A DNA stretch of 64,000 nucleotides from Pinguiococcus pyrenoidosus. Taxonomy: Eukaryota > Sar > Pinguiophyceae > Pinguiochrysidales > Pinguiochrysidaceae. This document shows positions 21,424-31,555 of the stretch, piece after piece. The stretch lies in NCBI GenBank assembly GCA_019677205.1, contig JAAMXY010001303.1, positions 2,143-66,142 on the forward strand, given 5' to 3'. Position 1 is the first letter of the stretch; the number at the start of each line of letters is the position of its first letter. Both the position numbers and the translations under genes were made by a program. The notes beneath the pieces are model-generated. The model saw only the letters and a program-made list of their open reading frames with translations, did no database searches and was not told the DNA's origin.

Positions 21424-22971
21424 ATGGACCGGTATGTGAAGTTCGAAAAAAGCGGCGGCAGCATCGGCGAGGGGACCTACGGGGTGGTTTACAAAGCGAG
21501 GGACACCATCAACGGCGACATCGTGGCGCTGAAGGTATGTGCATGGAACGGTACCCACTAGCGCGCCTCATGTGAGCAAGTGCTTCGATTCGTGTGCACG
21601 TTTGCGTCGAGAAGAGCTCCTTGCCCTGCTCCGGCTGCGCATCTTCTGCTCCTGCGCACCAGATCCGTCTAACCTTCGGTCGTCAACCCCAGCGCATTCG
21701 CCTTGAAGTCGAGGATGAGGGCATTCCAAGCACAGCGCTTCGCGAAATCTCCCTGCTCCGAGAGCTGCAGCACCCGAATGTGGTCATGTAAGGGCTTTCG
21801 CCGCGTGACTCGTTCCGACCCCTTCTGTAACGCGGACACGTTCAAACTGCCCCGCAGGCTGAAAGACTGCGTCCAGGACGACGGCAAGCTCTACCTCGTA
21901 TTCGAGTTCGTGGATAAGGATCTCAAGAAGTACATGGAGTCGACGGGTGCGCCTCTCGATCCGGAGCTTGTGAAGGTGACCGCTGTTCTGGCCCGTGCCG
22001 AGGCAACGGCTTTTGAATGACAAACACCGTTCTGCAGTCCTACACATACCAGATCTGCCGTGGCCTTACCTTTTGCCACTCGCGAGGCGTCATGCATCGG
22101 GACCTGAAGCCACAGGTATTCGTGGCACTCAAATGGTCGCGAAGCTTGTTGCCAGTCTCACCGCGATGCCCGCGCCGCAGAATCTGCTCGTTAGCAAGGA
22201 TGGCAAGCTGAAGATTGCAGACTTCGGTCTAGCGCGTGCCTTCTGTCCGCCGATCCGGCCCCTTACGCACGAGGTCGTTACGCTCTGGTACCGACCACCC
22301 GAGATCCTCTTGGGCTGCCAGGTTTGTGCTACGAAGACGATTTGAACGGGACTCCTGGAAGCGCGCGTCACTAAGAAGCAATCCCTTCTAGACCTACGCG
22401 CCACCGGTGGATGTCTGGGCCGTTGGCGCGATTCTTGCGGAGTGCACGACGAAGCGTCCTTTCCTCCCGGGAGACTCTGAAATCGACGAGCTCTTCAAGG
22501 TATCTATCGCTTGTTGTAGTGGGTTTCGTGGTTTTTCTAGCCGGGATGCACGGAGCTCGTTGCCTAACAGCTGCGCTTCTCGACCATGGATAGATCTTCC
22601 GGATTTTTGGAACCCCAAATGAAGACATGTGGCCTGGCGTCACCGAGCTTCAGGTATTCTTCATCAGCGCCTTCTCGTTCCCCCCGACCCCAACACTTGT
22701 GCTGATGGACGTTCTTAGGACTGGAATCCGTCGTTCCCCGTGTGGCCAAGCCTGAACGTAGCGAAGTTCGTACCTGGCTTGTGCGAAGCTGGGATCGATC
22801 TCCTCACGGTATGTGGCTGTTTCCTCAGACCGGGCCTGATCATGGGATGTTCTGATGGAAGCTTGTCTTGGAACGCAGCTGACGATGAAGTACGATCCCC
22901 GAGAACGCATCAGCGCCAAGGCCGCCATGTCCCATCCGTATTTCGACAGCCTTGACAAGGAGGAGCTGTAG
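21424..22971 (+). CDS. Cyclin-dependent kinase with PSTALRE helix
   Basis: Nine exons (21424-21534, 21693-21787, 21858-21975, 22038-22115, 22181-22321, 22392-22499, 22594-22653, 22719-22808, 22879-22971) join in phase to 297 residues, the normal size of CDK1/CDK2. It has [11 protein letters not shown] with inhibitory-site Thr18/Tyr19, the cyclin-binding helix PSTALRE (PSTAIRE class with one change), [15 protein letters not shown] and the T-loop [15 protein letters not shown]. It should bind a cyclin and drive cell-cycle transitions. It is the most intron-dense gene here; the introns are 62-158 nt. It converges tail to tail with ESS2, with 210 bp between the stops. Confidence 0.95.
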
Positions 22972-23181
22972 GACTAGTATTGTAGACGACAAGAACAAAT
23001 GGAATAGTACGAGGACCCGAGAAGACTGTTAGCAAAGGACATGTGGCCAGATGGCTTGGACGTACTGGCAGATCCATGGCGGATCTTCGGAAGACACTTG
23101 TCTCGTAGGGCATTGCAGGTCTGTGTACATTACATGCGAGTAGCTTGTTTACGAAGGCTTTGTGCGTCTACTTGCCAAACT

Positions 23182-25151
23182 CTATCTCCTCGGACTCAAG
23201 AGCCCTTCCACAGTCTTGCTGCCTTTGTCCCCGCCTTGTCTTCTAGCTCCTCGCTCCTGCCGATCTGCTCGACCACTCCCCTGGACCAGGCGCTCAGGAG
23301 TCGCCCTTCCAGACCCAGATGCGAGCGCAGTGCGGAGGACGCTGCCCACCCCCGTGCGTCGAGCAAGGCTCTGAGCGGCCGGGGACATGTCGCGCAAGCG
23401 CATCGCTGTGCTCTTCCTGCGCTGTGACGACTCGCGCAAGCTCGTACGAAGGGAGGATGCCGGAGCTGGACTGCGGGCCACCGACCCATACCCTAAGCTC
23501 AAGCTGGCTCCGGCCGGAGTGGAGGTCCTCAGGATGGAAGACGATACGCCGCGTGTCGCCCGCCGTTTCCGACTCTCCTGCTCCATCCTGAGGTGGATCT
23601 GATCCCGCTTCGGCAGCTCCCGCACATGGAAGCCTCTCCGTCGGTCCGCGATACCGAGAGCCTCCTCCTCACGGTCGCGCCTTCCCCGAATCGCCAAGTT
23701 GCTGGTCGGCACGGCATGTCTCCCCGCCTCGGTCTCTGCGTCCGAGTCCGAGGCAAGCCCAACCGACAGATCACCGTCGTCCGAGGTGTCCGCGTAGCTC
23801 GACACCGAGTGTGGCCTTTCCAAGGGGGAACTCTCCCTTGTTAAGGTGGAGAGTGCACTGAGGACCTGGATGGTTTGGGAGAGCCCGTCAGATCTAGGCA
23901 CAGCCGATGAGCAGAGCTACGCATGAGACGTCACTGTACCTCGGAGTGAAGTCCGCCGCGAGTGGCCGCAAGCTGAATGAGCGGCTTCGGCACCTCGGAA
24001 GAACCCACTCGGGCGTTGGACGAATCTGCTCCATTCGTCAGCAGCTTCATGTCTGCATCGGCCGCGGGTCCCAGAGCTTGGACGCGCGAATCCTTCAGAG
24101 GCATCTTGCCACCGTCATGATCTGCCTTCGTCCCACCCTCGAGGCCATGAACGTCCCGAGCGGCTGCTGCATCGGGCGGGAAGAAGATGGCGTTTCGAAC
24201 GCGGTGTCTCCACGTGTCCTGTTTCTCTTGCGGCGGCCTTCCAGCGTCACGTTGCCTGAGCAATTCCCCGAGCATAGGTCAGTAGGGGCCACTCCTCCTC
24301 TCCCTCCATCTTTCCCCTTTCGCCACCATTCCCTCCATCTTTCCCCTTTCGCCACCTTTCCCTCCATCTTTCCCCTTTCGCCACCTTTCCCTCCCCCTTC
24401 TACATGTGCGCGCGCACACACACATTCCCCCTCTCTCTCTTCTCCTTCTTCTCTTTGTGTGCTATCTCCGCTCTAGGTCGTCATGGCATTGCGTCGGAAG
24501 GCACTTCACATACCTGGGTCGGTCCTCCAAGAGGCGATCCAGTTCTTTGCGCTGCTCCTTCGACAGCTGCGAGCCGTCCGGCAGGAGCAGCAGCTTCTCA
24601 TCCGCGACCCCAGGCCGATTCACAGGGCGATCCGCCCCTCCGTAGGCCCACCAATACTTGCGCCGGTGCTCTTCCTGCGCGCGCTCCTGCAGCTCCGCGT
24701 AGCTCTCGTTGTCCTCCGAGGTATACCTCTGCAGGTACTCCCTGAGCGGCATGTCCGGCGCGTCCGGCACCGCAGGCGATGCACTGTGCGCCACGGCCTC
24801 CTCAGCAGCAATGCGCTCGAAGACTTGGCGAACCTCGTCGTCGTCGCCGTACCGCGCGGCCCGCAACCACCCGTTGTATTCACGCATCCGCTGCAGGTCC
24901 GGATGGAAGTCGCGCTCGATGATGGCCTCCAGGCCCGCGAGGAAGTCCTCCTCGGACAGAACTCGCCGCCTCTTTCTGCCTTTCTTCGCCGACGGCGGCG
25001 GCATGAGCGCGAGGTCCGCGGACGCTCCTGCTTCTGTGGCCTTTGGGCCCTTTTTCGTCTCTGTCGCCGCCCGCGAGGGCAGAACGTGCCACTCGGTGGG
25101 GTCCTCCATCTTCCGCAAGGGAGTCGGAGTCACCTTCTTGGTTTCTGACAT
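23182..25151 (-). CDS. ESS2: ESS2/DGCR14-family splicing factor
   Basis: Exons 25151-24514, 24255-23940 and 23865-23182 give 545 residues. The N-terminus has the family signature VLSEEDFLAGLEAIIERDFHPDL, then LREYLQRYTSEDNESY, and exon 2 supplies VRNAIFFPPD (the family's N-A-L-M/F-Y-P block). The last exon has GFHVRELPKRDQIHLRM and LRDMSPAAQSLARR, as in the family C-terminus. ESS2 is a nuclear protein of the late spliceosome. The first intron is long for this window (258 nt) and contains a 29-nt repeat. The start MSETKK was preferred to an upstream in-frame Met because family members begin close to this point. A further small intron in the Ser/Arg-rich part of exon 3 cannot be excluded. Confidence 0.88.
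24301..24387. repeat. 29-nt tandem repeat in an ESS2 intron
   Basis: Three almost perfect copies of a pyrimidine-rich 29-nt unit beginning tccctccatctttcccc, followed by a partial fourth. They lie inside the first ESS2 intron and read as purine-rich on the transcribed (minus) strand. Confidence 0.93.
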
Positions 25152-25751
25152 TGCGAGAGAGAGATGGTGAACTATGCCGCGCAGATGAAAGTATGGGAGG
25201 GCGCTTTCGAGGTGAGAGACGCCGAAGTGGGACGCCACTGGCTATAGTGACATGCTTATAAACGAATAGACACTTTAGAATCCCCTCGTCTTGCTTGCTT
25301 TTTGGAATAGGAGTGCGACATGAGATGCCCCAGCGCTCTTGCGGTAGTCTTTTCGCTCTGCCTTTCCTGGCCACTCGCTCAAAGTGCCCAGACGCGCTGT
25401 TAAAGCCGCGCGTCTGGGCGCGTAAACAAGGTGATGCGACGCACCGTTCGTTGTCGAAGTCGAAAGCCGGAAAGGCGGAAAAGCAGCGGCAGCGGCGGCA
25501 GCGGCGGCGGCGGCGGCGGCGGCGGTAGCAGCGGCAGCCGCGCGCGCGAAACATCTCTCGCCGCTAAAGAGTTCCTTGCGCGCAACACGAAGAAAGGGAG
25601 AGCGCAGAAAGGTTTGTCGGGCCGCTATCTGCCTCTCCACGCTGCGAGCACACGTCGGTCTTGAGCGCCTCTCTCTTTCGCAAGCCACGCACGCATTCGC
25701 CCACCTCGGATCCTCTCGTGGCCAGAAAGAGCGAGCAACCCGGGCGGAGAG
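25152..25751. other. Intergenic region with CGG/CAG-type microsatellite
   Basis: This lies upstream of ESS2 and downstream of the Tim17-like gene. It contains an imperfect CGG/CAG trinucleotide run at 25482-25539. Frames across it are poly-Arg/Gly/Ser or poly-Pro/Leu and look non-coding. Confidence 0.6.
25482..25539. repeat. CGG-rich trinucleotide microsatellite
   Basis: About 19 GGC/AGC triplets in a row, with eight consecutive cgg in the middle. Confidence 0.95.
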
Positions 25752-26273
25752 CTAGTCCTTGAACTCTCTGTTGAGAACCTGCGTGTTGATGTAGTCCATG
25801 AAGACCAGAAGCACGCCATAGGGCATTCTGCCGCGGAGCCATGGAGTGGCCAGCATGGGCGTGAACGCCACTCCCGACGCCAAGATGATGTTCCCCGCGT
25901 CGTCCTTCTGCCTCGCTTGCTCGCACAGAAACTTCGAGCAGTGATACGCCCCGAAGAACGCCGCGAAGACGCTGGTGCTCAGGGTGACTCCGCGCACCCC
26001 GTTCTGAGTCGCAAGCTTGCTCACTCCCGCCAGCGGCTGGGATGCGTTACTCTGCACTGCTTCCAAAAGCGCGAACGACATGCCGGTGATGCCTCCGATG
26101 GTGGCGCCAGCGACCAAATGACGGACGAGGCGCCGCGGATCTCTCATCGCATCCAGGATGCGGCCCTCCGCCGTGTCGACGGGCACCACCTTCGCCGCAG
26201 CTTCCGCATCTGGCTCCGGCTCAACAACCGCAACGGGAGCGCGTCGAAAGCGAAGGGCGGACCAGCCACTCAT
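25752..26273 (-). CDS. Tim17/Tim22/NDUFA11-like small membrane protein
   Basis: A single exon of 173 residues. The N-terminus is polar (about 45 residues); the rest has Gly-rich membrane stretches (HLVAGATIGGITGMSFALLEA, VFAAFFGAYHCSKFLCEQAR) and then KDDAGNIILASGVAFTPML. The Gly-rich helices and the (R/K)xDDxxN motif fit the Tim17/Tim22/Tim23 superfamily, which includes mitochondrial import-channel subunits and complex I subunit NDUFA11. A job in the mitochondrial inner membrane is therefore likely. The family call is a pattern match and could be wrong. It is divergent from the KH gene. Confidence 0.6.
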   Translation of the reverse strand: MSGWSALRFRRAPVAVVEPEPDAEAAAKVVPVDTAEGRILDAMRDPRRLVRHLVAGATIGGITGMSFALLEAVQSNASQPLAGVSKLATQNGVRGVTLSTSVFAAFFGAYHCSKFLCEQARQKDDAGNIILASGVAFTPMLATPWLRGRMPYGVLLVFMDYINTQVLNREFKD

Positions 26274-26731
26274 TCTCCGTGGCGCGCCTTCAACCCCGTG
26301 TCACTCTTTGAAAATGATTTTGAATTGTATATATAGAAATCATTTTTCAAATAGTCACATATATATAGCGAATATTTCATTTGATGTGAAAAGTTAAAGT
26401 TTTGAAAATTCATAGACACTTGAAGATCCAAAAGTTTGAAACTATGTGATTGGTTTGGTCTGACTTTCCCCGCGGCTCGGCGCCACAAGCGACCGGCAGC
26501 ACTCAAGTTGCGCGTCCCAGTGCTTCTACCTCACCCAACTTTCTCTTCTCTCTGTCGTCACAGAGGTGTGCCCGCTGTGGGAAAGCAGTCACGGACGGTG
26601 CAGATCTGGAAGGTGGACACACGGCTCTTCGGTGTCCATCCGATTTTCGGAGCGAAGCGCTGATCTTAAGGCGCTCTCCTCAGCCTCGGGATCCAGCGCC
26701 CGCGAGAGCCTCGCGGTTACTGCTGTCCAGT
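26274..26731. other. Divergent intergenic region with AT-rich core
   Basis: The gap is 458 bp. Positions 26310-26450 are unusually AT-rich for this GC-rich window and include tatatatag-like stretches, so promoter or UTR function for the Tim17-like (-) and KH (+) genes is likely. An in-frame upstream extension of the KH gene exists from 26450 (with a CxxC...C pattern) but has no supporting family sequence. Confidence 0.5.
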
Positions 26732-29043
26732 ATGGCTCTGAACAGGCGAGGACCAGGTCGACCGCCTTTTCGGTCTCCTGCGAGTGGCAGCCCGCGAGGT
26801 CTGACGCCGACTAGCGGTGCGGACCGAGGGCCGGGGCCCCATGGAGCTCCGCGTGGGCCGCCGGGGCCTCCGCAGCGTCGTGTGACGCTGGGACCTCCCC
26901 GAGGTCGGGAGCATCCTGGACAGGGCTTTTCCTGGGGCCGGCCGGCGCCGAGCAATATGCCCAAAGGAGGCAAGAGTGGCGGCGGCCGAGATGTGTCGAT
27001 GGTAGGGAGCCACCTCTGTCTGCTTAGGCGCCAACTTTGTGTCCGAAGTCTCATGCCACGATAGGTGATTCTCATCCCAGAGATATACAGTGTCATCGGG
27101 GCAGTGATCGGGAAGAAAGGCTCTACGATCAGAGAGATTACGATGGAGTCCGGGTGCAAGATCGGCCAGGAGCTCGAGCCTTGCCTGCTGGAAGACTGCG
27201 GCTTGCGCACGTTTGTGGTGTCCGGGCCCATGGAGAATGCTTTACGAGGGATACGGGCCGTCTTGAGCACGGTCGAGTCCGCACTGCACAACATAGGAAA
27301 GACTTACGATAAGCTGGAGACGCAGTTTCCCAAAGAGGCCCTCGGTAAATGATCCCTCAATCTTGCATCCATGACGCAATCGCTGACACGCCCGACCGCT
27401 GGAAACCGAGCTAATGTGTGTGTGATGTATCACTGGGTTTCAGGGGATATTGTGGGCAAGAATGACGAAACGATCCAAAGCATTTGCCAAGATACCGGCG
27501 CTCGTGTTGAGATCTTCTCTGGTGAGGACCGTGGACCAAACACCTATTTGAATGCACTGTACGTCAGGATCTCGGGCGTGAGGGATCAGCGGATGGCGGC
27601 GTTCGCGGAGATCTGGAAGCGCGTCCTGCAAAGCCGGACGAAGATAAACAGCTACTCTCTCTGGATGGGTGGAGATCTTGCGAGGCATATTCGGTCGGTG
27701 CACGATGACTTCAAGTCTGGCCGATGGACGCCGACGCTTCCTCGACCGCCCCTGATTGCAGAATTCTCGACGCCCAAGAGACCGGGTCCGATGCGCGGTC
27801 CTCCCTCGCAGCAAGGTCGAGAGGATTCTCGCAGACAGCCGGTCCATTCACCCAGCGGGCAGTCTCATGAGATGCATGGTGACAATCGAAGGGGCCCAGA
27901 CGCATTCCCTTCTCCGGGATCTGCGTCTCGTGGACTTCTGCCTCCTCCGCCGTCCCAATCCATGCGAGAACGAATGCCCAATCGCGACGCACCGGCAAGG
28001 GATGGGCCGCCAAGGAGGGATGGGCCTCCGATGCGGGATGGGCTTGCAATGCATGATGGTCAGGCAATGCGTGACGGTCCTCTAATGCGCGACGGACGGC
28101 AGACCAATTACCAGAGGACAAGCAATGAACGGTCCTTCAGAGATGGGCCACCCATGCGGGATGGGGAGCCTTCCTGGGATGGAGGTCATCAACGGGATGG
28201 ACCGGGGGGAAGAGATAGACAAGCCATGCACGAGGGAGGCATCGGTGCGCCACGGGACGGGAGACCATATCGAGGAAGTCCGCAAGCGAAGGGAAGGCCC
28301 ATGCGGGATGGTCCTGTGCATGACGGGCCTCCAAGGGATGGGGCCCTCAGAGAGCCGCCTGCGAGAAATGAGGCCTTCGGAGATGGGCGCAACTGGGATG
28401 GGCCGCTAAGGGTTCCACCAGTAGGGGACAGAGGCCAGCGACCGGGTCAGTACCGCAACGGACCAGCTAGGAATCGTAGAGCTGCTGCGCCGGAGGGGGT
28501 GGATCCACGACGCCAGAAAAGGCAGCGGCCGAATCCAGAAAGGCAGACGACGCGTCCACCGCAGGGCGCCGGGCATGAAATGGGAACTCCGGAGTCGCAG
28601 CCGGCCCAGACTGGTTCCTCAGGCAACGCGAAAGGAAACGGCTGTCCGCTCGAGGACTCGAAGTCTACGGATGCCGTGCAGGTGCAGCAATCGCCTCCCG
28701 CGGAAGGCCGGCCCAGCCCCGAGCAGTTGGCATCTTGGACCTGTCCTCCTGATGTCGTCGCTCTGCCGGCAAGCACAACTTTGCAAGCAACCTTTCAAAC
28801 ACCAGAGTAAGCCAACCTCGACCTGCTGACGAGGAGAGAGAGATCCCTGCCTAACTCTCGTGCTCTCTTTCTTTTGCCCTCAGCGGGAATCTGAGCGCGT
28901 GCGCGATTCCCGCGTGGATTCTCCAGGCGTACGCTCCCGCTCCTCCGCCGCGCGCTCCGATCTCCCAGGACAGCTACGATCAGGAGTTCGACGAGAACGA
29001 CTACAACGAAGACCGACTCGATGACGAAAGCTCGGCCCAATGA
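26732..29043 (+). CDS. RNA-binding protein with two KH domains and RDG-rich tail
   Basis: Exons 26732-27001, 27065-27344, 27444-28806 and 28884-29043 join in phase to 690 residues. Exon 1 is Arg/Pro/Gly-rich. KH1 (about 91-170) has IYSVIGAVIGKKGSTIREI with the GxxG loop GKKG. KH2 (from about 184) has GDIVGKNDETIQSICQDTGARVEI with GKND. Residues about 310-510 carry many RDG units (MRDGPPMRDG-like), an RGG-like disordered tail that may bind RNA or phase-separate. A last short exon restores a conserved-looking acidic C-terminus (QDSYDQEFDENDYNEDRLDD). It is probably an hnRNP-like regulator of mRNA. The start at 26732 was chosen; an in-frame upstream Met at 26450 is possible. Confidence 0.88.
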
Positions 29044-29300
29044 AGAGCAAGCGACGCGCTTGCCTCAGGCCATGGAAATTCAAGCGAGGAAGCGAGGACA
29101 AAGTGGAAGGAAACTGAGGCATGCGCGCCATCCCTCTGCTGCTTGGCCCCCGTTGACGCTGACGCACACTTGCCTGATCCTCAAAGACCTCTTGGAGCAT
29201 CACATGACCCAACTGTATCCAACCCATGCGCAATACAGCTCGGGATCCTTGTAGATTTGCTGAGAGGAAGTCTCATTGATTTCATCGATTTTCAGCGCTA

Positions 29301-29342
<42 letters not shown>
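29301..29342. repeat. (CTG)13 microsatellite
   Basis: Thirteen uninterrupted CTG triplets, reading CAG on the minus strand. Confidence 0.97.
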
Positions 29343-29344
<2 letters not shown>

Positions 29345-29637
29345 GCGAAGAAGCAGAAAGTGCCGCCGCAGCGGGCAGCCGCGAGAAGAGCATGGAAAAG
29401 GGAAGTGTCGTTCATACAGTACGTCATACCACGGCACACCATGCTATCTCGTCAAACAGAGCAGCCGTTACCAAAGCCCAAACGTTTCGCCTTCCCCCGC
29501 GTCCCTCCCTCACCCCCCAAAAAGAAACTAAAAAACAGGTCCTGTGTCGTATTTCTGTAGTATTCAAGTCTTGTAGGTCGTCCTTTGATGAACACCGCAA
29601 TCACCATCCCACGAAACGCGGCCTGCGGTTCTCTTGT

Positions 29638-29641
<4 letters not shown>

Positions 29642-29703
<62 letters not shown>
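29642..29703. repeat. (GT)31 microsatellite
   Basis: An uninterrupted GT dinucleotide run of about 62 nt, the longest simple repeat in the window and potentially Z-DNA-forming. Confidence 0.97.
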
Positions 29704-29705
<2 letters not shown>

Positions 29706-30023
29706 CTGTCTTTCTCCTCTCCAGCATCACTTCGCTACGGGAAAAAGTGTCCTCAAATCCATCTCCCAGCAACGTCGACTCGAGATACATTCGTTCGATT
29801 TGAGCTCCGCGCAAACGATGGAAAGAAGAAGCCTGCGCTGCGGCGCTGTGACGTCGTGTCCACCTGTCACACCCTGGGTTTGCCTGCGCTTGGCGCCGCC
29901 TTCTGAGAAGAAAGCGGCGGCCTCTTGTCTCTCCAGAGTCCGTCCTACCAGTCTTTGGTCCTGCTGCCGTTGAGGGCAGAGTTTGTTTCAGCGAGCTGCG
30001 GCCCCCGCCCAAATATTTGCCCC

Positions 30024-31237
30024 ATGAGGACAGGTCTCATGTCGTTCGCTGCAATCCTCTGGCCGGGACTGCACGTGGCAAGGGCATTTGGCTCCCCCTT
30101 TCGCTACATTGGGGTGGGATTGTTTGTTTTGTTTCAAGGCTTTGGCAAGACACACCAGAGAAGCAGCTCACGAGGCTATGCCGCATCTTTCAAGGGCAGG
30201 GGTCGTAGTTTGCGCGCTGTTGCAGGAGAGACGATGGACACCATAACGAAGCAGCAACTGATGCAGCAGTTCCTGCAGCGCGTGGACGAGAATCGCGATA
30301 TGAAGGGGTTGGAAGCTGCCAAGGACTTCAAGCCTCTGCGGGTGGAGGGCTTCGCGGAGCCCGTGGGGTTTGTTCCCGCAAAGATGGCGCCCCGCTTCGC
30401 GGCCTTCGAGCATGTGTTCCAGCTTGGAGAGGACGGAGGCTTGCTTGTGCTCCCCTCTTTGAAGACGATGGAGCAGCGAACAGAGGCTGTCCGGGAAGTC
30501 ACGGGCGTTCTGCGCGAAGAAGGGCTCGTGAAGGGCTGGAGAGACGAGCTCGTGGTGGTGACAGAGGCTTTCGACGCCCCGCCGGCGTTCCTGATTGAAA
30601 GGGCGTGCTTGCCCATCATCGGAGCCCGTGGCTACGGGGTGCACATCAACGGCTACGTCGAAGACCCTGCGACGGGAGAGATCTTGCTCTGGGTTGCCAC
30701 AAGGGCGAAGGACAAGCCGACGTGGCCCGGAATGCTCGACCATATCGTCGCTGGTCAGCAGCCCTATGGCCTCTCTCCGATGGAAAACGTTGTAAAGGAA
30801 TGCTACGAGGAGGCGGGAATTGCCGAGCCTCTCGCAAAGGCAGCCGTGGCTGTTGGGGCGGTGAGCTACAACACGGTGAATTCCAAGTAAGGCGTCAATC
30901 ACATCCAGGCTGATCGATTCGCTGAGACTCCTTCACTCATCGACCTCTCTTTTCCGCCACTTCCAGCGGAGAACTCAAGCGAGATGCCCTGTTTTGCTTC
31001 GACCTGAAGCTGCCTAGCGATTTTGTTCCCCAGTGTCAGGATGGGGAGGTCGAGAGCTTCGAGCTCTGGCCGCTGTCGCGAGTCGCCTCCGCCATTGCTG
31101 GTGGAGAAGCGAACATGTACAAGCCGAACTGCAATCTTGTGGTGCTGGACTTTCTCGTCCGGCAAGGGTACATCGAAGCTGACTGGCCGTTGTACTTGAG
31201 GCTTGTCGCATCCCTGAGGAATCCAACGAGCCAGTGA
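30024..31237 (+). CDS. DUF4743-Nudix hydrolase with organelle-type presequence
   Basis: Exons 30024-30886 and 30967-31237 (80-nt intron) give 377 residues. After the N-terminus comes a DUF4743-like region (MMKGLEAAK...FKPLRVEGFAEPVGFVPAKMAPRF-type sequence). Then GVHINGYVEDPATGEILLWVATRAKDKPTWPGMLDHIVAG leads to a Nudix box QPYGLSPMENVVKECYEEAGI, in which the usual Arg before Glu is Lys. This architecture matches plant NUDT20/24 and yeast YJR142W-type proteins, which act on damaged or oxidised thiamin diphosphates. The first 75 residues are hydrophobic and then Ser/Arg-rich (MSFAAILWPGLHVARAFGS), suggesting signal plus transit peptide and organelle import. A later Met (MDTITKQQ) would give a cytosolic form. 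Confidence 0.9.
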
Positions 31238-31555
31238 TTGATGCGCATTGCACTGCAAGGGTGCGAGGTTGCCGCGGACGGCAGATGCTGGCGACGGGCA
31301 AACCCAGCATCCTGACCTCTGCCTCTGCCTCTGCCTCTGCCTCTAACTCTGCCTCTGCCTCTTGGTCTTCCTCGACAGTGGCAGCATATCTACAGCATCG
31401 CATCTCTCAAACTGCTGTGCCGAAGACTCTTCCTTCCCTCACTGGTTCTCTGGTTCTCTCCCGGTTCATCGGATACGCAAATGCGTTCATACGCGACTCA
31501 TTTGCCACCGTTTCCCCCTTCTCTCTTCCTCACAGTATGAAGCAGCGACGAGGAT
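31238..31555. other. Convergent intergenic region with hexanucleotide repeat
   Basis: Tail-to-tail gap between the Nudix and first glycosyltransferase-like genes. It holds a degenerate (gcctct)n run at 31315-31361 and nothing else recognisable. Confidence 0.6.
31315..31361. repeat. (GCCTCT)n hexanucleotide repeat
   Basis: About eight units of gcctct with one aactct variant. Confidence 0.93.

Larger units (their letters stand above)
29044..30023. other. Intergenic region rich in microsatellites
   Basis: This 980-bp gap lies between the KH gene's stop and the Nudix start. It contains a CTG trinucleotide run and a long GT dinucleotide run. Frames across them (poly-Gln, poly-Cys/Val, poly-Thr/His) are repeat artefacts. 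No RNA gene was seen. Confidence 0.6.

Noticed and set aside
26450-26731. N-terminal extension of the KH protein with a CxxC pattern that might be a zinc finger
   Set aside because: It is in frame, but lies in the AT-rich promoter region with no family support; left out of the gene model.
29200-29442. Poly-Gln protein on the minus strand
   Set aside because: The Gln run is just the CTG microsatellite; the flanks are not protein-like.
29585-29906. Cys/Val repeat proteins across the GT microsatellite
   Set aside because: They are an artefact of a dinucleotide repeat read in several frames.
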